This document shows positions 25,866 to 34,304 of a stretch of 64,000 bases of DNA, one piece after another. The DNA is from Kitasatospora setae KM-6054. GTDB taxonomy: Bacteria; Actinomycetota; Actinomycetes; Streptomycetales; Streptomycetaceae. Below the pieces are notes generated by a model that was not told where the DNA came from, made no database searches, and saw nothing but the letters and a program-made list of their open reading frames with translations. The position numbers and the translations under genes were made by a program. The first letter of the stretch is position 1. The number at the start of each line of letters is the position of its first letter. The stretch is taken from positions 4,340,001-4,404,000 of the forward strand of contig NC_016109.1 of NCBI RefSeq assembly GCF_000269985.1, read 5' to 3'.

Positions 25866-26387
25866 TCAGGCCGGCAGCACGACCACGCAGCGCTGGGGCT
25901 CCTCGCCCTCCGACTCGCTGCGCAGGCCCGCCGCGGCCACCGCGTCGTGCACCACCTTGCGCTCGAACGGGGTCATCGGGCGCAGCTTGACCTGCTCGCC
26001 GGTGCCCTTCACCCGTTCGGCCGCCTCCGCGCCCAGTTCCGCCAGCTCGGTCCGCTTGCGCGCCCGGAAGCCCGCGACGTCCAGCATCAGCCGGCTGCGC
26101 TCACCGGTCTCCCGGTGCACGGCCAGCCGGGTCAGCTCCTGGAGCGCCTCCAGCACCTCGCCGTCCTGGCCCACCAGCCGCTGCAGCGTCCGGTCGTCGC
26201 CCTCGCTGACGATGGAGACCAGGGCCCGGTCCCCCTCGACGTCCATGTCGATGTCGCCGTCCAGGTCCGCGATGTCCAGCAGACCCTCCAGGTAGTCGGC
26301 GGCGATGTCACCCTCGTGCTCCAGACGCGAGAGGACGCTCTCACCGGCCGGGGCGGTGTCGACGGCGGAGGTGGTGCCATCCGTCAC
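25866..26387 (-). CDS. jag: RNA-binding protein KhpB/Jag (R3H domain)
   Basis: 173 residues. An acidic N-terminus precedes a type II KH domain (DMDVEGDRALVSIVSEGDDRTLQRLVGQDGEV... ALQELTRL) and an R3H domain (RPMTPFERKVVHDAVAA). The usual Jag-N domain is absent, as in other actinobacterial versions. It binds RNA and is thought to act with KhpA in envelope and division control. The GTG start at 26387 follows AAGGAG. It lies directly downstream of yidC in the rpmH-rnpA-yidD-yidC-jag unit. Confidence 0.92.
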   Translation of the reverse strand: MTDGTTSAVDTAPAGESVLSRLEHEGDIAADYLEGLLDIADLDGDIDMDVEGDRALVSIVSEGDDRTLQRLVGQDGEVLEALQELTRLAVHRETGERSRLMLDVAGFRARKRTELAELGAEAAERVKGTGEQVKLRPMTPFERKVVHDAVAAAGLRSESEGEEPQRCVVVLPA

Positions 26388-26439
26388 AGGTGGACTCCTT
26401 CGGAAACGAGGCCCTCGGGTGGGGCCGAAGGGTGGGGGA

Positions 26440-27633
26440 CTACTTCTTCTTCGGCCGCTGGCCGGCCTGGCCGCCGCGCCGCGGCTGCTGGCGCTGCGGC
26501 TGGCCCGACTGGCCGCCCGGCTTCGCCCCGCCCGCCTTCGCGCCGGACTTGCCGGCGCCGGCCGCCGCGGCCTGGCCCTCGTCGGCCCGGGCCGACGCGT
26601 CGGCCGCGTCCGCCGCGTCCTGGGTGTCCTGGGCGTCCGACTGCTCGGCGGTGTGCGCCTGGTGCGCCGCGGTCGCCTGGCGCTGGGCCTTGCTCTGCTT
26701 GCGCGGCTGCTGCCGGCGGACCTGCACGCTCTCCTCGACCGCCGCCTGGGCGTCGGCCGTCGCGCTGCCCTTGGAGCCGCCCTTGAGCATGGCCGCCAGG
26801 CCGACCTTCTGGATCGAGCCGTCCGGGTTGATCCGGCCGGCCTTCTTCAGGCGGGCCTGGCGCTCGTCCCACGCCCGGCTGCCCGGCGTCGGGTTGTTGC
26901 GGATGACGACCAGCTGCTGGGCCATCGACCAGACGTTGGTGGTGAGCCAGTAGACCAGCACACCGACCGGGAAGTTGATGCCCATCACCGCGAACATGAT
27001 CGGGAAGACGTACATCAGCATCTTCTGCTGCTGCATGAACGGCGTCTTGACCGACAGGTCGACGTTCTTGGTCATCAGCTGGCGCTGGGTGACGAACTGC
27101 GACAGCGACATCAGCACGATCATGACCGCGCAGACGATCTGGATCTGGACGGTCTCCGCGCCGACGAACTTGGCCGACAGCGGGGCGCCGAAGATGTGCG
27201 CCTGCTTGGCGCTCTCCAGCAGCGGCTGGTCGATGACGCCGATCGTCTTGTCGTTGGCGATCGAGGCGAGCACGCCGTAGAGGGCGGTGAAGAACGGCGC
27301 CTGCACGAGGATCGGAAGGCACGAGGAGAACGGGTTGGTGCCCGCCTCCTTGTACAGCTTCATCATCTCTTCGGACTGGCGCTGCTTGTCGTTCTTGTAG
27401 CGCTCCTGGATGGCCTTCATCTTCGGCTGGATCGCCTGCATGGCCCGGGTCGCCTTGATCTGCTTCACGAAGAGCGGGATCAGGCAGATCCGGATGACGA
27501 CCACCATCATCACGATGGACAGACCCCACGCCAGGCCGCCGTCGGGGTCGAAGACGTGGCTGAACAGCGAGTGGAACTGGACGATGATCCAGGACACCGC
27601 TGTGTAGAGGGGACTCAGAAAACCGAAGGTCAC
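26440..27633 (-). CDS. yidC: Membrane protein insertase YidC
   Basis: Inserts membrane proteins, alone or with Sec. 397 residues. An N-terminal helix (TAVSWIIVQFHSLFSHVF), then the conserved core (SIVMMVVVIRICLIPLFVKQIK with the hydrophilic-groove Arg, LPILVQAPFFTALYGVL, MFAVMGINFPVGVLVYWLTTNVWSMAQQ) make five helices. A long Gln/Ala/Lys-rich cytoplasmic tail (about 285-397) ends in KKK and could contact ribosomes. The stop codon of yidC is 52 bp from jag, and yidD lies 3 bp upstream. Confidence 0.97.
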   Translation of the reverse strand: MTFGFLSPLYTAVSWIIVQFHSLFSHVFDPDGGLAWGLSIVMMVVVIRICLIPLFVKQIKATRAMQAIQPKMKAIQERYKNDKQRQSEEMMKLYKEAGTNPFSSCLPILVQAPFFTALYGVLASIANDKTIGVIDQPLLESAKQAHIFGAPLSAKFVGAETVQIQIVCAVMIVLMSLSQFVTQRQLMTKNVDLSVKTPFMQQQKMLMYVFPIMFAVMGINFPVGVLVYWLTTNVWSMAQQLVVIRNNPTPGSRAWDERQARLKKAGRINPDGSIQKVGLAAMLKGGSKGSATADAQAAVEESVQVRRQQPRKQSKAQRQATAAHQAHTAEQSDAQDTQDAADAADASARADEGQAAAAGAGKSGAKAGGAKPGGQSGQPQRQQPRRGGQAGQRPKKK

Positions 27634-27636
27634 CGG

Positions 27637-27951
27637 TCAGACTCCTTGGGCATCGGGCTTCGCCACCGGCTCCGGCTCGGCGGTCCCGCTCGTGGGGCTC
27701 AGCAGATTGCGCAGCCGGCGGTGCCACACCGGGTGCTTTCGCGGCGGAACATGGTCGACCCCACCGGGAGACCAAGGATTGCAGCGCAGGATGCGCCAGA
27801 CCGTCAGCCACCCGCCCTTGATCGCGCCGTGGACGCGGACCGCCTCGTACCCGTAGCGGGAGCACGAGGGGTAATAACGGCACACCGGACCGAGCAGCGG
27901 ACTGATGGTCCACTGGTAGAGCCTGATCAGGCCCATCAGCAGGTACTTCAT
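27637..27951 (-). CDS. yidD: Membrane protein insertion efficiency factor YidD
   Basis: 104 residues. The family signature is complete: LYQWTISPLLGPVCRYYPSCSRYG and RILRCNPWSPGGVDHVP, with the characteristic cysteines. The protein is probably amphipathic and membrane-associated and helps YidC-dependent insertion. Its ATG overlaps the rnpA stop by four bases (ATGA). Confidence 0.95.
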   Translation of the reverse strand: MKYLLMGLIRLYQWTISPLLGPVCRYYPSCSRYGYEAVRVHGAIKGGWLTVWRILRCNPWSPGGVDHVPPRKHPVWHRRLRNLLSPTSGTAEPEPVAKPDAQGV

Positions 27952-28376
27952 CGCCCTGTTCCCGTCGGGGCACCACCGGCCGGTTCCGACCTGAGCACCC
28001 GGCGCAGTGCCGCGTCCAGGTCGTGCGCGAGGTCCGGGTACGGAGCCGTCGCCGCGGCGGGCAGCGCCCGTACCACTATCAGGCTACCTGCGGGCAACCG
28101 GGACAGGCGTTCGCCGACCAGGTGGCGCAGGCGGCGCTTCACCGCGTTGCGGACCACCGCCGGACCCACGGCCTTGCTCACGACGAAACCCGCACGCGCC
28201 GGAGGAAGCCCCTCGGCGACGTGCGGGCGTGAGTCGCTGTTCCGGTCGGACCCCGCCTCGGGTACCGCCTCTCTCTGGAGGTGGACCACCAGCAGGGGCC
28301 GGCCGGCGCGTCGACCGCGTTTCACCGCGGCCGCGAAGTCCTGGCGCCGCCGCAGCCGATTCTCGGTGGGCAGCAC
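27948..28376 (-). CDS. rnpA: Ribonuclease P protein component
   Basis: Protein subunit of RNase P, which matures tRNA 5' ends. 142 residues from GTG 28376 (GAGGGTC precedes it). It has LPTENRLRRRQDFAAAVKRGRR at the start and the RNR motif VVRNAVKRRLRHLVGERL. It sits 19 bp after rpmH in the conserved rpmH-rnpA arrangement. Confidence 0.95.
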   Translation of the reverse strand: MLPTENRLRRRQDFAAAVKRGRRAGRPLLVVHLQREAVPEAGSDRNSDSRPHVAEGLPPARAGFVVSKAVGPAVVRNAVKRRLRHLVGERLSRLPAGSLIVVRALPAAATAPYPDLAHDLDAALRRVLRSEPAGGAPTGTGR

Positions 28377-28395
28377 TGCAGACCCTCTACGCGGT

Positions 28396-28533
28396 TCAGG
28401 CGGACAGTTCGGTGCGGCCCTTGGCACGGCGGTTCGCCAGGATGGCGCGGCCGGCGCGGGTACGCATGCGCAGCCGGAAGCCGTGGGTCTTGGCGCGGCG
28501 ACGGTTGTTCGGCTGGAAGGTGCGCTTGCTCAC
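28396..28533 (-). CDS. rpmH: 50S ribosomal protein L34
   Basis: 45-residue basic ribosomal protein, with SKRTFQPNNRRRAKTHGFRL and the RRAKGR end. GTG 28533 is used; AGGAG lies upstream. Divergent from dnaA, as in nearly all bacteria with this origin layout. Confidence 0.97.
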   Translation of the reverse strand: MSKRTFQPNNRRRAKTHGFRLRMRTRAGRAILANRRAKGRTELSA

Positions 28534-28963
28534 TCGGGGGCTCCTGGGGTGAATCGTAGGATGACGGGGAATCGCTTGGCCGTCACCGTGCGTCCGCGCG
28601 ACCTCCCCTTGCACTTGGGAAATCCGGCTCCCGGGCCCAGATCTGCTGGGTTGAGGAGCACCACGGCGCCCGTGCTGCGCGCGTCATGGAAGCGGGCGGA
28701 CCCGCGGACATGCGGCAGCGGCCATCGACAACTCGACCTGGTTACGGTACGCGGGAGCGGGTCCGAGGGTCAAACCAGGTGGCTGCCGCGCCCTTGCCCA
28801 CAGCCTGTGGACAGAAACTTGAATCAGCTCTGCGCGCTGACTACCGTTGCAGGACTTGTCTCTTTTGTTCTGTGCCGCGGCCGCACCGCCGCCGCGGCAC
28901 CCGAACCCCCTCCCCGTGACCTTGCCTGGCTGCCCCGCTCGGGGAACGAGAAAGCGTGTACCA
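28534..28963. promoter_or_regulatory. rpmH-dnaA divergent promoter region with two DnaA-box-like sequences
   Basis: A 430-bp gap with no supported gene. TTGCCCACA (28794-28802) and TGTGGACAG (28806-28814, minus orientation) face each other with a 3-bp gap, about 150 bp before dnaA. Paired boxes here are known to mediate DnaA autorepression in Streptomyces. Promoter elements for rpmH and dnaA must be here, but I cannot place -10/-35 hexamers with confidence. Confidence 0.65.
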
Positions 28964-30853
28964 GTGGCTGATGTCAACAGCGATCTCGTCCTGATGTGGT
29001 CGAGGGTCGTCGAGCGACTGGTGAGCGACAGCGACGTCGTGGAGAAGGACAAGAACTGGGTCCGCCGGACCCAGCCGATGTGGATGATGCACGACACCGC
29101 CCTGCTCGCGGCCCCCAACGAGTTCGCCAAGCAGGTGCTGGAGGGCCGGCTGCTGCCGCAGCTGACCGAGGCCATCTCGCACGAGTTCGGCCGGCAGGTC
29201 CGGATCGCGGTGATGGTCGACGCCAACGCCGCCCCGGTCTCCGAGCCGGACCAGGACCAGGACCAGGAGCTCGACCACGAGCCCGTCCCGGAGTGGCCGC
29301 ACCCGCGGCCCGAGCAGGCGTACCCGGCGCGCGCCGAGCAGCCCTACCCCGTCCGGGCCGAGCAGCCCTACCAGGGCGAGCAGCAGTACCCGTCCGGGCC
29401 CGGCTACCCGCAGCAGGGCCCGCCGCCCGGGAGCTGGCCGGGCCGCGGCGGGGACGACTACCAGCGGCCGCCCTACCCGGCCGCGTACCCGGCGGGCGAG
29501 CCCTACCGGACGCCCGCCCAGGGCCCGTACCGCGAGCACCAGCCCGGCGCGGAGGCCGGCGGCTGGGGCGATCCCGCCCCGATGCCCGAGCGGCGGCCCG
29601 ACCCGGCGCCGCGGCGCTCGCACCGGCCCGGCCCGGACTCCGCGCAGGGCGACCTGTTCGGCGGGGCGCTCGGCTCCCCGGACGAGGACCGGCCGCGCCA
29701 GGGCGGCACCCGCCGCGGCGGCCGGCCCGCCGCGCAGCAGCACGCCCAGGTCGAGCGCCAGCCCGGCGTCCCGGCGCCGCCCGGCGCCCCCCCGGCCGGC
29801 GGCCCGCGCAAGGACGAGCCGAACGCCCGGCTGAACCCGAAGTACCTGTTCGACACCTTCGTGATCGGCGCCTCCAACCGCTTCGCGCACGCCGCGGCGG
29901 TGGCGGTGGCCGAGGCGCCGGCCAAGGCGTACAACCCGCTCTTCGTCTACGGCGAGTCCGGGCTCGGCAAGACCCACCTGCTGCACGCCATCGGGCACTA
30001 CTCGCGCAGCCTGTTCCCGGGCACCCGGGTCCGGTACGTGAGCTCGGAGGAGTTCACCAACGAGTTCATCAACTCGATCCGGGACGGCAAGGCGGACGCG
30101 TTCCGCAAGCGCTACCGGGACATCGACATCCTGCTGGTCGACGACATCCAGTTCCTGGCCAGCAAGGAGTCGACGCAGGAGGAGTTCTTCCACACCTTCA
30201 ACACCCTGCACAACGCGAACAAGCAGATCGTCCTCTCCTCGGACCGGCCGCCCAAGCAGCTGATCACCCTGGAGGACCGGCTGCGCAACCGCTTCGAGTG
30301 GGGGCTGATCACCGACGTCACCCCGCCGGAGCTGGAGACCCGGATCGCGATCCTGCGCAAGAAGGCGATCCAGGAGCAGCTGAACGCCCCGGCCGACGTG
30401 CTGGAGTTCATCGCCTCCCGGATCACCCGGAACATCCGGGAGCTGGAGGGCGCGCTGATCCGGGTCACCGCGTTCGCCAACCTGAACCGGGCGCCGGTCG
30501 ACCTGGAGCTGGCCGGCATCGTCCTCAAGGACCTGATCCCGGGCGGCGACGAGGACGCCGGGCCGGAGATCACGGCGCAGGTGATCATGCAGCAGACCGC
30601 GGCGTACTTCGGCCTCGGCGTCGAGGACCTGTGCGGGTCCTCGCGCAGCCGGGTGCTGGTGACGGCCCGTCAGATCGCGATGTACCTCTGCCGGGAGCTG
30701 ACCGACCTGTCGCTGCCGAAGATCGGCGCCCAGTTCGGCGGCCGGGACCACACCACGGTCATGCACGCCGACCGCAAGATCCGCTCGCTGATGGCCGAGC
30801 GCCGGTCCATCTACAACCAGGTCACCGAGTTGACCAACCGCATCAAGAGCTAG
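28964..30853 (+). CDS. dnaA: Chromosomal replication initiator DnaA
   Basis: AAA+ initiator that binds the DnaA boxes of the adjacent oriC and opens it. 629 residues from GTG 28964 (ADVNSDLVLMWSRVVERL). Domain I is about 1-85. Domain II is a long Pro/Tyr/Gln/Glu-rich linker (about 86-285), the Streptomycetaceae trademark. Domain III has Walker A GESGLGKTH (about 330-338) and Walker B DILLVDDIQF. Domain IV carries the signature GGRDHTTVMHADRKI (about 592-606). The reading frame opens earlier, but the family N-terminus begins at this GTG. Confidence 0.97.
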   Translation: MADVNSDLVLMWSRVVERLVSDSDVVEKDKNWVRRTQPMWMMHDTALLAAPNEFAKQVLEGRLLPQLTEAISHEFGRQVRIAVMVDANAAPVSEPDQDQDQELDHEPVPEWPHPRPEQAYPARAEQPYPVRAEQPYQGEQQYPSGPGYPQQGPPPGSWPGRGGDDYQRPPYPAAYPAGEPYRTPAQGPYREHQPGAEAGGWGDPAPMPERRPDPAPRRSHRPGPDSAQGDLFGGALGSPDEDRPRQGGTRRGGRPAAQQHAQVERQPGVPAPPGAPPAGGPRKDEPNARLNPKYLFDTFVIGASNRFAHAAAVAVAEAPAKAYNPLFVYGESGLGKTHLLHAIGHYSRSLFPGTRVRYVSSEEFTNEFINSIRDGKADAFRKRYRDIDILLVDDIQFLASKESTQEEFFHTFNTLHNANKQIVLSSDRPPKQLITLEDRLRNRFEWGLITDVTPPELETRIAILRKKAIQEQLNAPADVLEFIASRITRNIRELEGALIRVTAFANLNRAPVDLELAGIVLKDLIPGGDEDAGPEITAQVIMQQTAAYFGLGVEDLCGSSRSRVLVTARQIAMYLCRELTDLSLPKIGAQFGGRDHTTVMHADRKIRSLMAERRSIYNQVTELTNRIKS

Positions 30854-31333
30854 CTAACAAAACCCCGGGAGGGTCGGGGGCGGCTGCACCGAGTGTCGGG
30901 TGAAGCGTCAAAAACCTTGCTGGCAAAGGCAGTTGTCGAGGAGAAGGGGAGTCGGGCCGAGGCGGCCCGGCTCCCCTTCCGCATGCCCGCGGCGTTACCC
31001 GGACGAGTGGTCGGCCGTCGGCGCCGTGCACTCGTCCGAGTGCACGCGAGGGCCTTCCGCGGGCCGTCGCGGGCGGTCTGTAGTAGGGACCCGACAAGTC
31101 GGGTCGTTCGAACGCGGAGCGGATCCGAACAGCGGCCGACGGGGCCGTCCGGGTGGCGTCCGCGCGGCATCCGGGTGGTGGCCGGATCGGGCCGGTCGAC
31201 CCGGCCGGCCGCTGTTCGGGGGTGTGGAGGGGCCGGCGGCGGGGCAGGAGTCCGCCCGAAGGACCGCCGCCGGGGCCGGCCGACGCTGCGAACAGGTGCG
31301 CAGTGAATCGAACGGTTCGGGCGCGCACCCCTG
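30854..31333. other. dnaA-oriC spacer with two small hairpins
   Basis: No gene is supported. A 9-bp dyad with a 2-base loop (GTGCACTCG/CGAGTGCAC, 31026-31045) and a 7-bp dyad (GACCCGA/TCGGGTC, 31088-31105) may serve as a dnaA terminator or structural elements. DnaA boxes begin only after 31334. Confidence 0.5.
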
Positions 31334-31906
31334 TTTTCCACAGGAACGGGTGGGTTTTCCCCGTCCACAGGGTGCGCGGGGGCGAGTTATCCAGAGGTTC
31401 CTCCACAGGTGGATCGCCGCTACGCTCTTCCGCGCAGGTCAACCCCCTGTGGACTTGTGCACAACAGTTATCCACAGCCTGTGGAGAACTGAGGGCCCGT
31501 CAGCCGCTCCACGGAGTTATCCACCGGCTGTCCACAGGATCGGGTGGGTTATCCCCAGGTTGTCCACAGCTCTGTCCACAGTTCGGCAACATCAACTGCC
31601 TTGTCAGCCCTGGGTGTGAAAGGCGTCACGTGATGTTGATCGGCGGCGGTGGATAACTCTGGGGATTTCTGTGGATACAGCTGTGGATAACCTGTGGATA
31701 CTCAGCGTGCCCTGTGGATTACTCTCCGCTGTCCACAGGTGGCCCCGGTTGTCCACAGCCGCCGTCCACAGGACCTGTGGACAAAATCCGGCCGCTGACC
31801 TGCGAAAACGGGGTTATCCACGGTATCCACAGGCCCTACTACTACTGCTACACATAGAGAGCTCGGAACTTGATCAACAGTGGGTGCGGCCCGAATCTGT
31901 GGACAA
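31334..31906. other. oriC: Chromosomal replication origin oriC
   Basis: At least 20 nine-base DnaA-box matches lie between dnaA and dnaN. Strong plus-orientation boxes: TTATCCACA 31468, CTGTCCACA 31528, TTGTCCACA 31560, CTGTCCACA 31572, CTGTCCACA 31729, TTGTCCACA 31749, CCGTCCACA 31762, TTATCCACG 31814 and GTATCCACA 31823. Minus-orientation boxes: TGTGGACTT 31448, TGTGGAGAA 31480, GGTGGATAA 31649, TGTGGATAC 31670, TGTGGATAA 31682, TGTGGATAC 31693, TGTGGATTA 31713, TGTGGACAA 31776 and TGTGGACAA 31898. Weaker matches include 31334, 31361, 31517 and 31549. A mostly plus cluster and a mostly minus cluster face a box-free centre (about 31581-31648), as in known Streptomyces origins. Confidence 0.95.
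31814..31855 (+). promoter_or_regulatory. Probable DnaA-trio unwinding element (box pair, GC spacer, triplets)
   Basis: Two DnaA boxes abut directly (31814-31822 and 31823-31831). A 4-base GGCC spacer follows, then CTACTACTACTGCTACA. On the complementary strand this reads 3'-GAT-GAT-GAT-GAC-GAT-5', the arrangement of the DnaA-trio element described for Bacillus subtilis oriC. The start of duplex opening is inferred to be here, running right into the less GC-rich 31845-31885 stretch. Confidence 0.65.
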
Positions 31907-32118
31907 CCGGGCTCCGACATTTGTTCGGCCCGCTTGAGCCCATCTGCCCCGGCTGTCAGCCGAGTACGTCAGACTGTCCTTCGGCAACCGGAAGCAGGAC
32001 GGGGCGGAGCTGATCCGCCGAGCGACCGGCCGGGGGCCGCAGAGGATCAGACGATCAACAGCACGGACCGGCGGTACCGGCCGGCCGTGCGGCGACAGCA
32101 GCCAGGAGGCGGTTACCG

Positions 32119-33249
32119 GTGAAGTTCCGGGTGGAGCGTGATGTCCTCGCGGAGGCGGTGGCCTGGGCTGCCCGCAGCCTCCCCGCGCGGCCGCCGGTGC
32201 CGGTGCTGGCCGGCCTGCTGCTGACCGCGCAGGAGGGCAGCCTGGCGCTCTCCGGGTTCGACTACGAGGTGTCGGCCCGGGTCGAGCTGGAGGCGGACGT
32301 CGAGGAGGCCGGCACCGTCCTGGTCTCCGGCCGCCTGCTCAACGACATCTCGCGCAACCTGCCGAACCGCCCGGTGGAGATCTCCACCGACGGCGCCCGG
32401 GTCAGCGTGGTCTGCGGCAGCTCGCGCTTCACGCTGCCGACCCTGCCGGTCGACGAGTACCCGGCGCTGCCGCAGATGCCGACCGCCACCGGCACCGTCC
32501 CGGGCGACGTGTTCGCCTCGGCGGTCAGCCAGGCCGCGGTCGCCGCCGGCCGCGACGACACCCTGCCGGTGCTCACCGGCGTCCGGGTCGAGATCAACGG
32601 CAGCGGGATCACCCTGGCCGCCACCGACCGGTACCGGTTCGCCGTCCGCGAGCTGCTCTGGAAGCCCGAGCAGGACGACATCAACGCGGTCGCGCTGGTC
32701 CCCGCCAAGACCCTGCAGGACATCGCCAAGTCGCTCGGCAGCGGCGACCAGGTCACCATCGCGCTCTCCGCCGGCGGCGCCGGCGAGGGCCTGATCGGCT
32801 TCGAGGGCGCCGGCCGGCGGACCACCACCCGCCTGCTGGAGGGCGAGTTCCCCAAGTTCCGGTCGATCTTCCCGACCGAGTTCTCGGCGGTCGCCGCGGT
32901 GCAGACCCAGCCCTTCCTGGAGGCGCTCAAGCGCGTCTCGCTGGTGGCCGAGCGCAACACCCCGGTCCGGCTGAACTTCGAGCAGGGCGTGCTCACCCTG
33001 GAGGCCGGCTCGGGCGACGACGCGCAGGCCACCGAGCGGGTCGACGCCGACCTGGAGGGCGACGACATCTCGATCGCCTTCAACCCCGGCTACCTGGAGG
33101 AAGGGCTCAAGGCGATCGACGCCGCGTACGCGCAGCTGAGCTTCACCACCCCGACCAAGCCGGCCCTGCTGACCGGCAAGCCCGCGGTCGACGCCGAGCC
33201 GGACGACGCCTACCAGTACCTGATCATGCCGGTCCGCCTCTCCGGCTGA
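32119..33249 (+). CDS. dnaN: DNA polymerase III sliding clamp (beta subunit)
   Basis: 376-residue ring-forming clamp that tethers polymerase to DNA. Three clamp domains are readable, from MKFRVERDVLAEAVAWAAR through LTAQEGSLALSGFDYEVSA to the C-terminal YQYLIMPVRLSG typical of clamp ends. The GTG start at 32119 closes the origin gap. A hairpin follows the gene before gnd. Confidence 0.97.
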   Translation: MKFRVERDVLAEAVAWAARSLPARPPVPVLAGLLLTAQEGSLALSGFDYEVSARVELEADVEEAGTVLVSGRLLNDISRNLPNRPVEISTDGARVSVVCGSSRFTLPTLPVDEYPALPQMPTATGTVPGDVFASAVSQAAVAAGRDDTLPVLTGVRVEINGSGITLAATDRYRFAVRELLWKPEQDDINAVALVPAKTLQDIAKSLGSGDQVTIALSAGGAGEGLIGFEGAGRRTTTRLLEGEFPKFRSIFPTEFSAVAAVQTQPFLEALKRVSLVAERNTPVRLNFEQGVLTLEAGSGDDAQATERVDADLEGDDISIAFNPGYLEEGLKAIDAAYAQLSFTTPTKPALLTGKPAVDAEPDDAYQYLIMPVRLSG

Positions 33250-33263
33250 CCGTCCGGCACCAC

Positions 33264-33299
33264 CAGGGGCGCGAGGGGCGGGCAGCCTCCGCGCCCCTG
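33264..33299. terminator. Hairpin after dnaN
   Basis: 10-bp inverted repeat CAGGGGCGCG (33264-33273) and CGCGCCCCTG (33290-33299), 15 bp after the dnaN stop. Confidence 0.6.
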
Positions 33300-33392
33300 T
33301 GGCTGCCCGGCGCCCCCTCAGCGTCGGCGTAGGCTCAGTGAGTGCGGCAACGGCGCCGTCATCAGGCACGACACCACAGTGAAGGACTTGTC

Positions 33393-34268
33393 ATGCAGCT
33401 CGGCCTCATCGGTCTCGGCAAGATGGGCGGCAACATGCGCGAGCGCATCCGCCGCGCCGGCCACACCGTCATCGGCTACGACCGCAACCCGGACCTCGCC
33501 GACGTCGACAGCGTCGAGCAGCTGGTCGCCTCGCTGGAGGCCCCCCGCGTGGTGTGGGTGATGGTCCCGGCCGGCGGCCCGACCCAGGAGACCGTCGAGC
33601 ACCTGGCCGAGCTGCTCTCCCCCGGCGACGTGGTGGTCGACGGCGGCAACTCGCGCTGGACCGACGACGTCAAGCACGCCGAGCAGCTGGCGGAGAAGGG
33701 CATCGGCTTCGTCGACTGCGGCGTCTCCGGCGGCGTCTGGGGCCTGGAGAACGGCTACGCGCTGATGTACGGCGGCGCCGCCGAGCACGTCGCGAAGGTC
33801 CAGCCGGTCTTCGACGCGCTCAAGCCCGAGGGCGAGTTCGGCTCGGTGCACGCCGGCAAGGTCGGCGCCGGCCACTTCGCCAAGATGGTCCACAACGGCA
33901 TCGAGTACGCGATGATGCAGGCCTTCGCCGAGGGCTGGGAGCTGCTGGAGGCCGCCCCCGAGGTGACCGACGTGCGCGAGGTCTTCCGCAGCTGGCAGGA
34001 GGGCACGGTGATCCGCTCCTGGCTGCTCGACCTGGCCGTCCGCGCGCTGGACGACGACGAGCACCTGGCCAAGCTCAAGGGCTGGGCCGCCGACTCCGGC
34101 GAGGGCCGCTGGACGGTCGAGGCCGCCATCGACCACGCGGTGCCGCTGCCCGCGATCACCGCCTCGCTGTTCGCCCGCTTCGCCTCCCGCCAGGAGGACT
34201 CGCCGCAGATGAAGATGATCGCCGCGCTGCGCAACCAGTTCGGCGGCCACGCGGTCGAGTCCAAGTAA
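33393..34268 (+). CDS. gnd: 6-Phosphogluconate dehydrogenase (decarboxylating), short YqeC/GndA-like form
   Basis: Oxidises and decarboxylates 6-phosphogluconate to ribulose-5-phosphate. 291 residues, the short bacterial form, probably NAD-preferring. The Rossmann loop GLIGLGKMGGNM is at 4-15. VVDGGNSRWTDD, GVSGGVWGLENGYALMYGG and the active-site KMVHNGIEYAMMQ motif are present. ATG 33393 follows GAAGGAC. The gene's placement between dnaN and recF is a Streptomycetaceae feature. Confidence 0.94.
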   Translation: MQLGLIGLGKMGGNMRERIRRAGHTVIGYDRNPDLADVDSVEQLVASLEAPRVVWVMVPAGGPTQETVEHLAELLSPGDVVVDGGNSRWTDDVKHAEQLAEKGIGFVDCGVSGGVWGLENGYALMYGGAAEHVAKVQPVFDALKPEGEFGSVHAGKVGAGHFAKMVHNGIEYAMMQAFAEGWELLEAAPEVTDVREVFRSWQEGTVIRSWLLDLAVRALDDDEHLAKLKGWAADSGEGRWTVEAAIDHAVPLPAITASLFARFASRQEDSPQMKMIAALRNQFGGHAVESK

Positions 34269-34304
34269 GCACCCACGGTCCAGAAGGCGAGTGCGGTCAC
34301 CGTC

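Noticed and set aside
31624..31632. GTCACGTGA inside oriC as a tenth parS site
   Set aside because: Only the central CACGTG is shared; the outer bases of the 14-bp parS do not match.
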